From positions 1 to 52,443 of the forward strand of contig CATLFX010000015.1 in assembly GCA_949935795.1 (NCBI GenBank): a DNA stretch of 52,443 nt, written 5' to 3'. The first letter of the stretch is position 1; every line of letters starts with the position of its first letter. A program made the position numbers and the translations under genes. Positions 16,878 to 25,868 of the stretch are shown in pieces. The notes beneath the pieces are model-generated. The model was not told where the DNA came from. It did no database searches and saw nothing but the letters and a program-made list of their open reading frames with translations. Source of the DNA: an uncultured Oscillospiraceae bacterium. Lineage in GTDB: Bacteria; Bacillota; Clostridia; Oscillospirales; Oscillospiraceae.

Positions 16878-17828
16878 TTGGAACACGCGTATCTGGGCGT
16901 CGACGTGGGGTCCATCTCCACCAAGGGCGTCGTCATCGACAAGAGAAACAACATTCTGGCCAGCCAGTATATCTGGACCCAGGGGGACCCCATCGGCGCG
17001 GTGAAGCGGCTGGTGGGCCTGCTGGAAGAGCAGTTTGACAAGGAACACTATAAAATCGTGGCCACCGGTACCACCGGCTCCGCCCGCAAGCTGGTGGGGG
17101 TGATCCTGGGGGCCACCATGGTGAAGAACGAGATCACCGCCCACGCCGTGGGCACCACCACCTTCTACCCCGACGTGCGCACCATCTTGGAGATCGGCGG
17201 ACAGGACTCCAAGATCATCCTGGTGGAGAACGGGGTGGCCGTGGATTACGCCATGAACACCCTGTGCGCCGCGGGCACCGGGGCCTTCCTCTCCAGCCAG
17301 GCCAAGCGGCTGGGCATTGAGGTGGAAGAGATCGGCGACTACGCCCTGCGCTCCACCCACCCCACCCAGATCGCCGCCCGGTGCACCGTCTTCGCCGAGT
17401 CCGACCTGGTCCACAAGATCCAGATGGGCCACCCCCGGGAGGACATCATCGCCGGTGTGTGCAACGCGGTGGCGGCCAACTATCTGAACAACGTGGGCAA
17501 GGGCAAAAAAATCGTCTCCCCGGTGGTGTTCCAGGGGGGCGTGAGCAAAAACCAGGGTGTGGTGGCCGCTTTCGAGCGCACCCTGGGCTGTCCCGTCATT
17601 GTGGACCCCAACGGCCATCTCATGGGGGCCCTGGGGGTGGCCATCCTGGCCCGGCGGGGCAGCGGGCGGCAGGATTTTGACTTCTCTGTGGAGAACATGG
17701 AGTTCCGCACCCGGGAGGCCAGCTGCGGGGGGTGCTCCAACCACTGCGAGATCATCTGCGTCTACCGGGGGAACGAGCTCATCGATTCCTGGGGCAACCG
17801 CTGCGAGCGGGGGGCGCGGGTCCACTGA
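16878..17828 (+). CDS. Acyl-CoA dehydratase activase (BadF/BadG/BcrA/BcrD ATPase family)
   Basis: An ASKHA-fold ATPase that drives one electron at very low potential into a dehydratase-type partner. The 316-residue protein has the phosphate-1 motif GVDVGSISTKGVVID, TGTTGSARKL, IGGQDSKII, and the two cysteines that bridge the dimer [4Fe-4S] cluster in HgdC homologues (NTLCAAGTGAF and ARCTVFAESD). A further Cys-rich tail, CGGCSNHCEIIC, is present. The start is TTG, with AAGG 9 nt upstream and 1 nt after the previous stop. It presumably powers the two preceding proteins. Confidence 0.92.
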   Translation: MEHAYLGVDVGSISTKGVVIDKRNNILASQYIWTQGDPIGAVKRLVGLLEEQFDKEHYKIVATGTTGSARKLVGVILGATMVKNEITAHAVGTTTFYPDVRTILEIGGQDSKIILVENGVAVDYAMNTLCAAGTGAFLSSQAKRLGIEVEEIGDYALRSTHPTQIAARCTVFAESDLVHKIQMGHPREDIIAGVCNAVAANYLNNVGKGKKIVSPVVFQGGVSKNQGVVAAFERTLGCPVIVDPNGHLMGALGVAILARRGSGRQDFDFSVENMEFRTREASCGGCSNHCEIICVYRGNELIDSWGNRCERGARVH

Positions 17829-17843
17829 GCCCGGACATCTAAA

Positions 17844-17882
17844 AACAGCGCGGAGGGATTTTTGCCATTCCTCCGCGCTGTT
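17844..17882. terminator. Bidirectional terminator
   Basis: AACAGCGCGGAGG (17844-17856) pairs perfectly with CCTCCGCGCTGTT (17870-17882) between the convergent activase and ABC transporter genes; T-rich sequence lies on both sides. Confidence 0.8.
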
Positions 17883-17893
17883 CTGTTTTCCCT

Positions 17894-19684
17894 CTACCCA
17901 AACTGGCTGGCGTACATCTGGTAATAGGCCCCCTTTTGCTCCATGAGGGAGCGGTGGGTGCCCTGCTCCACCACGTCGCCGTGCTCCACCACCAGGATGT
18001 GGTCCGCGTTCTGGATGGTGGACAGCCGGTGGGCGATGACAAAGCAGGTCTTGCCCGCCATCAGGGAGCGGATGGCCTTCTGCACCTGCCGCTCGGTGGC
18101 GGTGTCCACGTTGGAGGTGGCCTCGTCCAGGATCAGCATGTCGGTGTCGTAGAGCATGGCCCGGGCGATGGTGAGCAGCTGCTTCTGCCCCTTGGAGATG
18201 GAGCCGCCGTCCTCGCCGATCACCGTGTGGTAGCCCTGGGGGAGACGCATGATGTAGCCGTGGATCCGGGCGGCCTTGGCGGCCCGGACCACCTCGTCCA
18301 TGGTGGCCCCCTCCTTGCCGTAGGCGATGTTGTCGAAAATGGTGCCCCGGAACACCCAGGTATCCTGGAGGACCATGGCGTACCCCCGGCGCAGGGAGTC
18401 CATGGTATAGGCCCGGTTCTCCGTTCCGTCCACATAGATGCAGCCCTGGTCCGGGTCATAGAACCGCATGAGCAGGTTGATAATTGTGGTCTTGCCCGCC
18501 CCGGTGGGCCCCACAATGGCGATGGTCTGCCCCGGCTTCGCCTCAAAGTCCAGGTGGTGGAGCACCGTGCGGCCCGGCACATAGCCAAAGCTGACCCCTT
18601 CCGCCTTCACGTGGCCCGACCCGTCCCGGCGCTCCACAGCGCCGTACACGTCCTTGACCTCCTCGGGCTGGTCCAGCAGGCGGAACACCCGCTCGGAGGC
18701 CGCCAGGGCGGAGAAAATCTCGTTGATGATGTTGGAGATCTCGTTGATGGGCCCGGAGAACTTCCGGGAGTAGAGCACAAAAGAGGAGATCTGCTCCAGC
18801 CCCACCACCCCCAGCATGTACAGCACCGCGCCCCCCGTGCCGATGGCGGCCAGGCCGAAGTTGGAGATCATACCCACGGTGGGGCCTGTGGTCATGCCCA
18901 AGCCGTCCGCCTCCCGGTAGGCCTCGGCGGCGGCCCGGTTCACCCGGCTGAAATCGCCGCACACCCGGCCCTCCTGGGCGTAAGCCAAAATGGTACGCTG
19001 GCCGGTGAACATCTCCTCTGCGAAACCGTTCATCTCCCCATAGGCGGCGCTGCGCTTGGCGTAGAGGGGCCGGGTCCTTTTCCCCATGTGCCGGGTGAAC
19101 AGGATGGAGGCCGGGATGGTGGCCGCCATGCACAGCACCAGAGGCGGGGAGATGACGCACATCATCACAAAGCTGCCAGCCACGGTGACGGTGCTGGTCA
19201 GGATGTGGATCACGTCGGTGGACAGGCTGGTGCACACCACGTCCACGTCGTAGCTCACCCGGCTGATGATATCCCCCGCCTGATGGCGGTCGAAAAAGCC
19301 CACCGGCAGGGCCATCAGCTTGTCAAACACGTCCTGGCGGAGCTTCCGGGCCACCCGGCGGCCCACCCGCATCATGCCGATATTCACTAAAAAGTTCATC
19401 ACGCTGCCCACCCCATAGCAGGCCAGCATCAGCAGGGCGTAACGGGCCACGGCGTCCATGTCCACATGGCCCGGTCCCAGCTGATAGCCCTTCTCGGCCA
19501 AGCCGATGGCTTTTCCGGCAAACCGGGGGCCCAGCAGATTGCCCACGTTGCTCAGGCAGGCGCACACCAGAAACAGCGCCACCTGCCAGCGGTAGGCCGT
19601 CAGGTATTGGACAATGCGGCGCAAAGTCCCCTTGGCGTCACGGGGCCGCTCTTTTTTCCCGCCCCGGTCTCCCGGTCCAGGCAT
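17894..19684 (-). CDS. ABC exporter subunit (canonical Walker site)
   Basis: Half-transporter of 596 residues: six membrane helices (about residues 30-330), then a nucleotide-binding domain. Walker A is GPTGAGKTT and Walker B LILDEATSNVD with the catalytic glutamate. The signature is SISKGQKQL rather than LSGGQ. The partner encoded upstream has the opposite pattern, which is the hallmark of heterodimeric multidrug/lipid exporters such as BmrCD or TM287/288. AGGAGGAG precedes the ATG. The substrate is unknown. It is separated from the partner gene by two tandem repeat units. Confidence 0.92.
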   Translation of the reverse strand: MPGPGDRGGKKERPRDAKGTLRRIVQYLTAYRWQVALFLVCACLSNVGNLLGPRFAGKAIGLAEKGYQLGPGHVDMDAVARYALLMLACYGVGSVMNFLVNIGMMRVGRRVARKLRQDVFDKLMALPVGFFDRHQAGDIISRVSYDVDVVCTSLSTDVIHILTSTVTVAGSFVMMCVISPPLVLCMAATIPASILFTRHMGKRTRPLYAKRSAAYGEMNGFAEEMFTGQRTILAYAQEGRVCGDFSRVNRAAAEAYREADGLGMTTGPTVGMISNFGLAAIGTGGAVLYMLGVVGLEQISSFVLYSRKFSGPINEISNIINEIFSALAASERVFRLLDQPEEVKDVYGAVERRDGSGHVKAEGVSFGYVPGRTVLHHLDFEAKPGQTIAIVGPTGAGKTTIINLLMRFYDPDQGCIYVDGTENRAYTMDSLRRGYAMVLQDTWVFRGTIFDNIAYGKEGATMDEVVRAAKAARIHGYIMRLPQGYHTVIGEDGGSISKGQKQLLTIARAMLYDTDMLILDEATSNVDTATERQVQKAIRSLMAGKTCFVIAHRLSTIQNADHILVVEHGDVVEQGTHRSLMEQKGAYYQMYASQFG

Positions 19685-19704
19685 ATGCTTTCTCCTCCTC
19701 TCCG

Positions 19705-19808
19705 ATCAAACAGCCTGTCCGCCGCCGGGCGGCAGTGGAACAGTGCCTGCCTGCGAACGTCAGCGGACTGAAGTTCTTTATGGATACTTTTTCTTTCAAG
19801 AAAAATTA
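19705..19808 (-). repeat. Hairpin-headed repeat, ABC locus, distal copy
   Basis: Read on the minus strand it starts with a hairpin (complement of 19784-19808, one arm slightly decayed), then AAGAACTTCAGTCCGC, GACGTTCGCAGGCAGGC and a GC-rich tail ending in TGTTTGA. It is in tandem with the copy at 19809-19920. Confidence 0.8.
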
Positions 19809-19920
19809 CCCGGCGCGTCTAGCGTCCTGTCCGCCGCCGGGCGGCAGTGGAACAGTGCCTGCCTGCGAACGTCAGCGAACCAAGTTCTTTTTGGATACTT
19901 TTTCTTTCAAGAAAAAGTAT
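19809..19920 (-). repeat. Hairpin-headed repeat, ABC locus, proximal copy
   Basis: The head is a perfect 12-bp stem (19895-19906 with 19909-19920, loop of 2 nt). The tail is CCAAAAAGAACTTGGTTCGC, then GACGTTCGCAGGCAGGC and a GC-rich section. The stop codon of the upstream ABC gene (19909-19907) lies inside the hairpin. Confidence 0.85.
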
Positions 19921-21664
19921 CTCCCATCTGTAGCTGATAGGTCTCACGGTAGGGGGCGCAGGTCTCCAGCAGCTCCTCATGGGTGCCGCAGCCCACGCAT
20001 TTTCCGTTGTCCAGCACCAGAATCCGGGTCATACCCATGACGGAGCTCACCCGCTGGGCCACCAGGATGAGGGCGGCCTCCCGGTAATTCCGGGTGATGG
20101 CCCGGCGCAGGCTGGCGTCGGTGCGGTAGTCCAGGGCGGAGGAGCTGTCGTCCAGGATCAGGACCTCCGGCTTCCCCGCCAGGGCCCGGGCCACCAGCAG
20201 CCGCTGCTTCTGCCCTCCGGACAGGTTGGCCCCCTTGATGTCCGCCCGGTGGTCCAGGCCGTCCTCCAGCGCGTCAATGTACTCCGCCGCCTGGGCGTCC
20301 TCCACGGCGGAGCGCAGGGCAGCCTCCTCCAGCTCCCGGCCAAAGTCCACATTGGCGCGCAGGGTGTCCTGGAACACCATGCCGCTCTGGAAGCACACGC
20401 CGAATTTCCGGCGCAGCTCGTCCTTCTCGTAGGCGCGCACATCCCGGCCGTCTACGAACACCCCGCCCCCGTCCGCGTCGTAGAACCGCAGGAGCAGATT
20501 GATGATGGTGGATTTGCCGCAGCCGGTGGGGCCGATGATCCCCAGGCTCTCCCCCCGGTCCAGGGTGAAGCTGACATCGCTGAGGGCCTTTTCCCGGGCC
20601 TCTCCGGCGAAGTCGGCGGCGTCGGCGGAGCCCTCTCCATAGCTGAAGTCCACATGCTCAAAGCGGAGAAAACCGGGCCCGGCGGGGGACTTGGCCTCTT
20701 GAGGCGGCAGCACCCGCTGGCTCTCCTCCGCCTGGAGCACCTGGCCGATGCGGCCGGCGCTGGCCGCCGCCCGGCTCATGGTCATGAAAATGCGGGACAG
20801 GCCCATGAGCCCCATGTTAATCATGTTGAAGTATGTAAGAAAAGCCAGGATCACCCCCGGCTCCAGGGCGCCGGCGTTCACCCGCCCCGCCCCGGTGAAC
20901 ACCACCAGGGCCAGCCCTCCGTTGAGGCAAAGCTGCATGAGCGGGGAGGGAACGGCCATCACCGTCCCGGCGGCGATGTCGCTGTCCGTCATGGCGTCGT
21001 TGGCCTGGGCGAACCGCCGCTTCTCATGCTCCGTCTTGGACAGAGCCTTCACCACCCGGATGCCGGTGATGTTCTCCCGCATGATGCGCACCACCTCATC
21101 CAGCCGCCCCTGAACCTGTCGGTACATGGGCAGGCCCCGGAGGTAAACCGCCAGCACCACCAAAATCAGCACCGGCAGCAGCGCCACCAGGATCATGGCC
21201 AGGGATGGGTCCATGATGAGCGCCATCACCGTCCCGCCCACCAGCAGCATGGGGGCCCGGACGCACAGGGTCTGGAGTTGCTGCACCGCCGATTGGACGT
21301 TGTAGCTGTCGCTGGTCATGCGGCTGATGAGGGAGGGCAGGCCGAAGGCGTCGAACTGCTCCCCCGACAGGTTGACGGTCTTCTGAAACAGGGCCTGGCG
21401 GACGTCATAGCTCACATTGTGGGCGTTTTGGACCCCCCGGCGGTTAGCCCACACGTTAAGCTGGCGGCACACCAGGGCGGCGGCGAACATCACCGCCCCC
21501 CAGAACAGGGCCAGGGGCAGACTGCCCATGGGGGCCACGCCGTCGATGATGTGCTCCAAAATATAGGGCAGCAGCAGCTCGCTGAAGGTGGCCAGCAGTT
21601 TGATGAACACGCACAGGGCCACCGCCCCCTTGTAACGGCCCATGGCCCGGCCGATCAGGCTCAT
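19907..21664 (-). CDS. ABC exporter subunit (degenerate Walker B, canonical signature)
   Basis: Second half-transporter, 585 residues, six membrane helices then a nucleotide-binding domain. Walker A is GPTGCGKST and the signature is the standard NLSGGQKQR, but Walker B reads LILDDSSSALD, with aspartate in place of the catalytic glutamate. With the next gene it forms one active and one degenerate ATP site. ATG 21664 has AAGGAGG upstream; a TTG seven codons earlier overlaps that site. The last residues, GDTFS and the stop, are encoded by the head of a repeat element. Confidence 0.92.
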   Translation of the reverse strand: MSLIGRAMGRYKGAVALCVFIKLLATFSELLLPYILEHIIDGVAPMGSLPLALFWGAVMFAAALVCRQLNVWANRRGVQNAHNVSYDVRQALFQKTVNLSGEQFDAFGLPSLISRMTSDSYNVQSAVQQLQTLCVRAPMLLVGGTVMALIMDPSLAMILVALLPVLILVVLAVYLRGLPMYRQVQGRLDEVVRIMRENITGIRVVKALSKTEHEKRRFAQANDAMTDSDIAAGTVMAVPSPLMQLCLNGGLALVVFTGAGRVNAGALEPGVILAFLTYFNMINMGLMGLSRIFMTMSRAAASAGRIGQVLQAEESQRVLPPQEAKSPAGPGFLRFEHVDFSYGEGSADAADFAGEAREKALSDVSFTLDRGESLGIIGPTGCGKSTIINLLLRFYDADGGGVFVDGRDVRAYEKDELRRKFGVCFQSGMVFQDTLRANVDFGRELEEAALRSAVEDAQAAEYIDALEDGLDHRADIKGANLSGGQKQRLLVARALAGKPEVLILDDSSSALDYRTDASLRRAITRNYREAALILVAQRVSSVMGMTRILVLDNGKCVGCGTHEELLETCAPYRETYQLQMGDTFS

Positions 21665-21717
21665 GGCACTCCCCCTCCTTCCCAATCAAATCATCCGACA
21701 GCACGTCCCACAGGAAA

Positions 21718-21744
21718 GGGCTCCAGCGCCCCGCGCTGAAGCCC
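21718..21744 (-). terminator. Terminator after the solute-binding lipoprotein gene
   Basis: GGGCTCCAGCGC (21718-21729) pairs with GCGCTGAAGCCC (21733-21744) with one mismatch. On the minus strand it is followed by TTTCCTG. It separates the kinase/lipoprotein unit from the ABC exporter. Confidence 0.55.
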
Positions 21745-21772
21745 TGTTGCGGCTGTTCAGAGGCTCTGTTCC

Positions 21773-23080
21773 TTATCCGGCCAGCGCCGCGTCCTGGAGC
21801 GCGTCAAAGGCCTCCATGCACTGGTCCACCGTGGCGCCGCCCAGCAGCTGGCGCACAATCAGGCAGGTGTTGCCCCACTGCTCCACGTTCATCCCCGCGT
21901 TGGAGCCCAGCACGTATACCCCCTCCTCAATTCTGTCGTTCAGGGGGCGCAGGGCGGGGACGCAGTCCACCTTCACGTTTTTCGAGGGGGAGATCACCCG
22001 GTTGGTCTCCGAAAACAGCTGAAGGGCCTCGTCGGAGGTGATGACTTCCATCACCCGCATGGCGTCCTCGGCGTGCTCCGCCTGAGCGCCCACGGCCCAG
22101 CCGGTCATGGGCATCACCGGCATCTGCCCCCGGCTGCTGGGAAAGCCGATGACCTGCATCTCAAAATCCGTCTTGCCGTAGGCGGTCTCCGTGTTGGCCG
22201 CCCCCCAGTAGGCCATGACGATGGGGGTCTTCCCCGCCAGGAAATCCGGCCCCTCCGCCTCGATGGCCTCGCTGACCAGGGCCTTTTCTGCGTCGACGTA
22301 TCCCCGGTCGATCAGCGTCTGGAGGAACTCGAAACCGGGGCGCATATAGTCGCTGTAGCGGGCCTGGCCGCTGTTGAGGGCTTTGATCTCCGCCTCCGTG
22401 TTCCCGCCGTTGTAGAGGCCGGCGTAGGCCTGGGCGAACACAAAGGTCTCCAGCCACCAGCGGTTGGCCCCGATGGGCGTCTCGATCCCGTTCTCCTGGA
22501 ACACCCGGCAGCACTCTAAAAACTCCTCCGGGGTATTGGGCAGGTCCAGGCCGTACTGCTTGAACAGGTCCACATTGACGAACAGGCCGTAGGCCACCAC
22601 CTCCTGGGGGATGGCCACCAGCTTGCCGTCCACCGTGTTGGCCACCCGGATGATCTCCCGCAGGTTTTTGGCGCTGTCCAGCCCGGACAGGTCCATCAGC
22701 TTGCCCTCCGCCCCCAGGGCCAGGACGGTGTCGGGGTTGAGCAGGTACAGGTCGTCCATGTTGTTCCGGGCCCGGTCCAGGGCCACCTCGTCATAGGTCC
22801 TGTCCTGATAGTCCTCCGCGGTGTAGGTCCAGTAGTCCACGGTGACCCCCAGCCGCTCCTCCGCCATGGCGATCGTCAGGTCCGCCGCGGTCCGGGCCAC
22901 GTTTTCCGCGCCGGGGGTGGTCTTTTCCATGGGGCTGAACAGGTTGACCACCCGTTTGGTCTCCTCCTCCCGGGTAATCAGGTTTTTGGGGTCCTCGCTG
23001 CCCGCGCAGGAGGACAGCGCCAGCGCCGTCAGCGCCGCCAGCAGCAGGGCGGCCCATCTTCTTTTTCCACATTGTCTCAT
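21773..23080 (-). CDS. Extracellular solute-binding lipoprotein (family 1, sugar type)
   Basis: A 435-residue lipoprotein: basic N-terminus, hydrophobic stretch and lipobox LSSC with C25 as the lipidated residue, then a two-lobed periplasmic-binding-protein fold (LYLLNPDTVLALGAEGKLMDL, GLFVNVDLFKQYGLDLPNTPEEFLE, MPMTGWAVG). These proteins usually feed ABC sugar importers, but no permease or ATPase is nearby. The start overlaps the stop of a hybrid histidine kinase (ATGA), so it is translationally coupled to it. It may therefore present a ligand to the kinase, or supply permeases encoded elsewhere. Confidence 0.9.
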   Translation of the reverse strand: MRQCGKRRWAALLLAALTALALSSCAGSEDPKNLITREEETKRVVNLFSPMEKTTPGAENVARTAADLTIAMAEERLGVTVDYWTYTAEDYQDRTYDEVALDRARNNMDDLYLLNPDTVLALGAEGKLMDLSGLDSAKNLREIIRVANTVDGKLVAIPQEVVAYGLFVNVDLFKQYGLDLPNTPEEFLECCRVFQENGIETPIGANRWWLETFVFAQAYAGLYNGGNTEAEIKALNSGQARYSDYMRPGFEFLQTLIDRGYVDAEKALVSEAIEAEGPDFLAGKTPIVMAYWGAANTETAYGKTDFEMQVIGFPSSRGQMPVMPMTGWAVGAQAEHAEDAMRVMEVITSDEALQLFSETNRVISPSKNVKVDCVPALRPLNDRIEEGVYVLGSNAGMNVEQWGNTCLIVRQLLGGATVDQCMEAFDALQDAALAG

Positions 23081-25650
23081 TGCGTTTCCTCCCCTTCAAT
23101 ACGCTGCCGGACCACTTTTTTCAGCAGTTCCACGTCCAGCGGCTTGGCCACGTGGGCGTCCATGCCGGCGTTCAGCGCCGCCTTCTCGTCTTCCGCAAAG
23201 GCGTTGGCCGTCATGGCGATGATGGGAATGGTCCCGGCGTCCGCCCGGTCCAGGGCCCGGATGGCCCGGGCCGCGTCGTGGCCGTTCATCACCGGCATCT
23301 GCACATCCATCAGAATCGCGTCAAACTCCCCCGGCCGGGAGCGCTGGAACCTCTCCACCGCCAGGCGGCCGTTCTCCACAATCTCGCAGGAGGCCCCCTC
23401 CAGCTCCAGCAGCTCCGCCAGAATCTCCGCGTTGATCTCGTTGTCCTCCGCGGCCAGGAAGTGAAGGCCCGCCAGATCCATATCGTCCTCAGTCCCGCGC
23501 TCCTCTTCCCCGTCGTCCCCCCACAGCTCCGACACCTTCTCCCGGAGGGCGGCCACAAAAAAGGGCTTCGTGAGAACACGGACGCCGCCCATGGACAGGG
23601 CCTCGCCTAATCCCTCCGCCTCGTGCTCCGCCAGGAACAGGACGGGCACGGGGCCCTGGAGCGCCTCCCGCAGCGCCCGGACCGCCTGGGCGGCGGGGAC
23701 GCTCAGCGCCTCCCAGTCCAACAGGACCAGCTGGAAGCCCCCCTCCTCCCGGATCAGGGCCAGGGCCTCCTCCATGCCGGCGGCGGCACTCAGCCGGACG
23801 TCGGCCTCCTCCATCAGAGCCCGGACGCTCTCCCGGCTCTCCCCGTCTCCGTCCACGGCCAGGATGCGGGCAATCCCCCGCTTCTCCCAGAACTGCCGGT
23901 CCGTCACCGGCTCCTGGACCCGGAGCTCCAGCTCCACCCGGAACAGGGACCCCCGGTCCACCTGGCTGGTGACCTCGATGGTGCCGCCCATCAGCTCCAC
24001 GATGCTCTTGGTGATGGCCATGCCCAGCCCGGTGCCCTGCACCTTGTTGGTGGTGCTGTTCTCCGCCCGGGTGAAGGCGTCGAAAATGGTCTCCAGATAC
24101 TCCGGGGTCATGCCGTAGCCGTCGTCCTCCACCTCGATGCGGATGTGCTCATACTGGCTGGAGCGCTGCTTGAGGCCGATGATGCGCAGGCAGATATGGC
24201 CCCGCTCGGGGGTGTATTTCACCGCGTTGGACAGCAGGTTGATGAGGATCTGGTTGAGCCGGGTCTCGTCCCCGATGAGGAACTCGTGGCGCAGGCCGGA
24301 GGCCTCCACCCGGAACTCCTGCCCCTTGGCCCGGGCCATGGGCTGGATGATGGCGTCCACCGAGGACACCACGTCGCTGAGGGCAAAGGCCTCGTAGCTG
24401 AGCACCACCTTGCCGCTCTCAATCTTGGACACGTCCAGAATGTCGTTGATGAGGCTGAGCAGGTGCTGGCCGGAGGCCGTGATCTTTTTGGTGTACTCCC
24501 GCACCTTCACCGGGTCCTCCGCGTCCCTGGACAGCAGGGTGGTGAACCCCAGCACCGCGTTCATGGGGGTGCGGATGTCGTGGGACATGTTGGACAGGAA
24601 GGTGGTCTTAGAGCTGCTGGCGATCTGGGCGGCCTGAAGGGCCTGGGCCAGCTGCCGGCTGTGGACCTGACGCTCCTCCTCCTGCTCCCTGCGGACCCGC
24701 TCCTGCTGCCGCCAGCTGATATAGTACAGGATCACGCACAGGGCAAAGGCCGCCAGCATGGCCGCCACCACGATAAATATATTCTGGGTGACCGCCTTGC
24801 CCTCCTGCTGGATGGCCTCCACCGGCACATAGCCCACCAGGAAGATGGTCCCGCCGTTCACCGCCCACATGTAGTTGAGGGCCTGGACATCCCGGATGTC
24901 GTGGTAGAACAGGAGATCCTCCCCGTTTTTCAGGCAGCCGTCCACCTCCGCCTGGATGCCGGGCTCCTGGATATTGTTGGCCCGGTAAAAGTCCGTCAGG
25001 TTCAGATGGCCCGCGCTGCGCTGGCCCATTCCCTTGGGCTTGAGGACAAACCGTTCGCTCTGGGCGTCCATGATATACAGCGCCGCCCGCTGGTTATAAA
25101 AGCCCTCCTTGGGCAGGAACCTGTCGATGGTGTCATAGACGTATTCCACGTACAGCGTACCGATCTCCCGCCCGTCCCGCCGGACGGGACACTTCATGGT
25201 GTAGGCCCAGGTGCCCATATAATTCAGATAGGACCGGGAGACGGGCAGGCCTCCCGCCACTTCCCCGGCGGAAAAATCCAGGTCCTCCGCGGTGAAGGGT
25301 TCCCCGGTGTTGGACACCCCCTGGGTCTGGCCGGACAGGACCAAGGACATCCTGGCCATGGTCTGGCTCCTCTCATAGGACTGGACATAGGCCGCCGGGT
25401 CGTCCATCCTGGCCAGGTCCTGGGCGATCAGCTCCTGAAAATCCGCCTCGCTGCGCAGGATGGCCTCAATGGTGGACTGGATCAGGTCCAGGCTCTCATT
25501 CAAGTTCTGGATGGCCGAGGCGGACATCTCCCTGGAAATCTTCCTGGACACGGCGTACACCACCGTCCCAAAGACGCCGAAAATCAGTATGATGGACAGG
25601 AGCAGGGCCGTCCCCCTCCTGCGGACCTTTTTGTCAGCCTTCTCTTTCAT
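23077..25650 (-). CDS. Hybrid sensor histidine kinase with two receiver domains
   Basis: A membrane sensor of 857 residues. A first membrane helix (about 15-35) is followed by a large extracytoplasmic Cache-like region, a second helix (about 290-312), a HisKA domain with H357 (SHDIRTPMN), and a HATPase with NLLSNAVKYTP, DDGYGM and GTGLGMAI. The first receiver is partly degenerate (LLDWEA and TKPF remain, other positions drift). The C-terminal receiver is canonical, with D782 in LMDVQMPVMNG. No response regulator with DNA-binding output is adjacent. ATG 25650 has GGAG 7 nt upstream. The next gene is a solute-binding lipoprotein. Confidence 0.93.
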   Translation of the reverse strand: MKEKADKKVRRRGTALLLSIILIFGVFGTVVYAVSRKISREMSASAIQNLNESLDLIQSTIEAILRSEADFQELIAQDLARMDDPAAYVQSYERSQTMARMSLVLSGQTQGVSNTGEPFTAEDLDFSAGEVAGGLPVSRSYLNYMGTWAYTMKCPVRRDGREIGTLYVEYVYDTIDRFLPKEGFYNQRAALYIMDAQSERFVLKPKGMGQRSAGHLNLTDFYRANNIQEPGIQAEVDGCLKNGEDLLFYHDIRDVQALNYMWAVNGGTIFLVGYVPVEAIQQEGKAVTQNIFIVVAAMLAAFALCVILYYISWRQQERVRREQEEERQVHSRQLAQALQAAQIASSSKTTFLSNMSHDIRTPMNAVLGFTTLLSRDAEDPVKVREYTKKITASGQHLLSLINDILDVSKIESGKVVLSYEAFALSDVVSSVDAIIQPMARAKGQEFRVEASGLRHEFLIGDETRLNQILINLLSNAVKYTPERGHICLRIIGLKQRSSQYEHIRIEVEDDGYGMTPEYLETIFDAFTRAENSTTNKVQGTGLGMAITKSIVELMGGTIEVTSQVDRGSLFRVELELRVQEPVTDRQFWEKRGIARILAVDGDGESRESVRALMEEADVRLSAAAGMEEALALIREEGGFQLVLLDWEALSVPAAQAVRALREALQGPVPVLFLAEHEAEGLGEALSMGGVRVLTKPFFVAALREKVSELWGDDGEEERGTEDDMDLAGLHFLAAEDNEINAEILAELLELEGASCEIVENGRLAVERFQRSRPGEFDAILMDVQMPVMNGHDAARAIRALDRADAGTIPIIAMTANAFAEDEKAALNAGMDAHVAKPLDVELLKKVVRQRIEGEETQ

Positions 25651-25746
25651 GGGCGGTCTCCATTTCATCGGTTCTGGGACAGGCCGGGGCCCCGTGGGGC
25701 GCTCCGCCGTCTCCCTGAGACAGGCAGCAAGCTCTTATACCATCTT

Positions 25747-25774
25747 ATTATACTCTATCCCGTTTGGGTGTCAA
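25747..25774 (-). promoter_or_regulatory. Promoter of the kinase/lipoprotein operon
   Basis: On the minus strand, perfect TTGACA (25774-25769) and perfect TATAAT (25752-25747) are separated by 16 bp. Confidence 0.85.
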
Positions 25775-25809
25775 TAGTCTCCGACGTCCCTTCCGCCCCA
25801 AATCACAGC

Positions 25810-25836
25810 GGCCCGGTCCCCATGGGGGACCGGGCC
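25810..25836 (-). terminator. Terminator after the DHHW gene
   Basis: GGCCCGGTCCCC (25810-25821) pairs with GGGGACCGGGCC (25825-25836). It lies 33 nt past the DHHW stop on the minus strand; the downstream sequence TGTGATTTGG has only a weak T-tract. Confidence 0.6.
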
Positions 25837-25868
25837 TGACCGCTTCTCCGCCGCGCCTGGGGCCGCGC

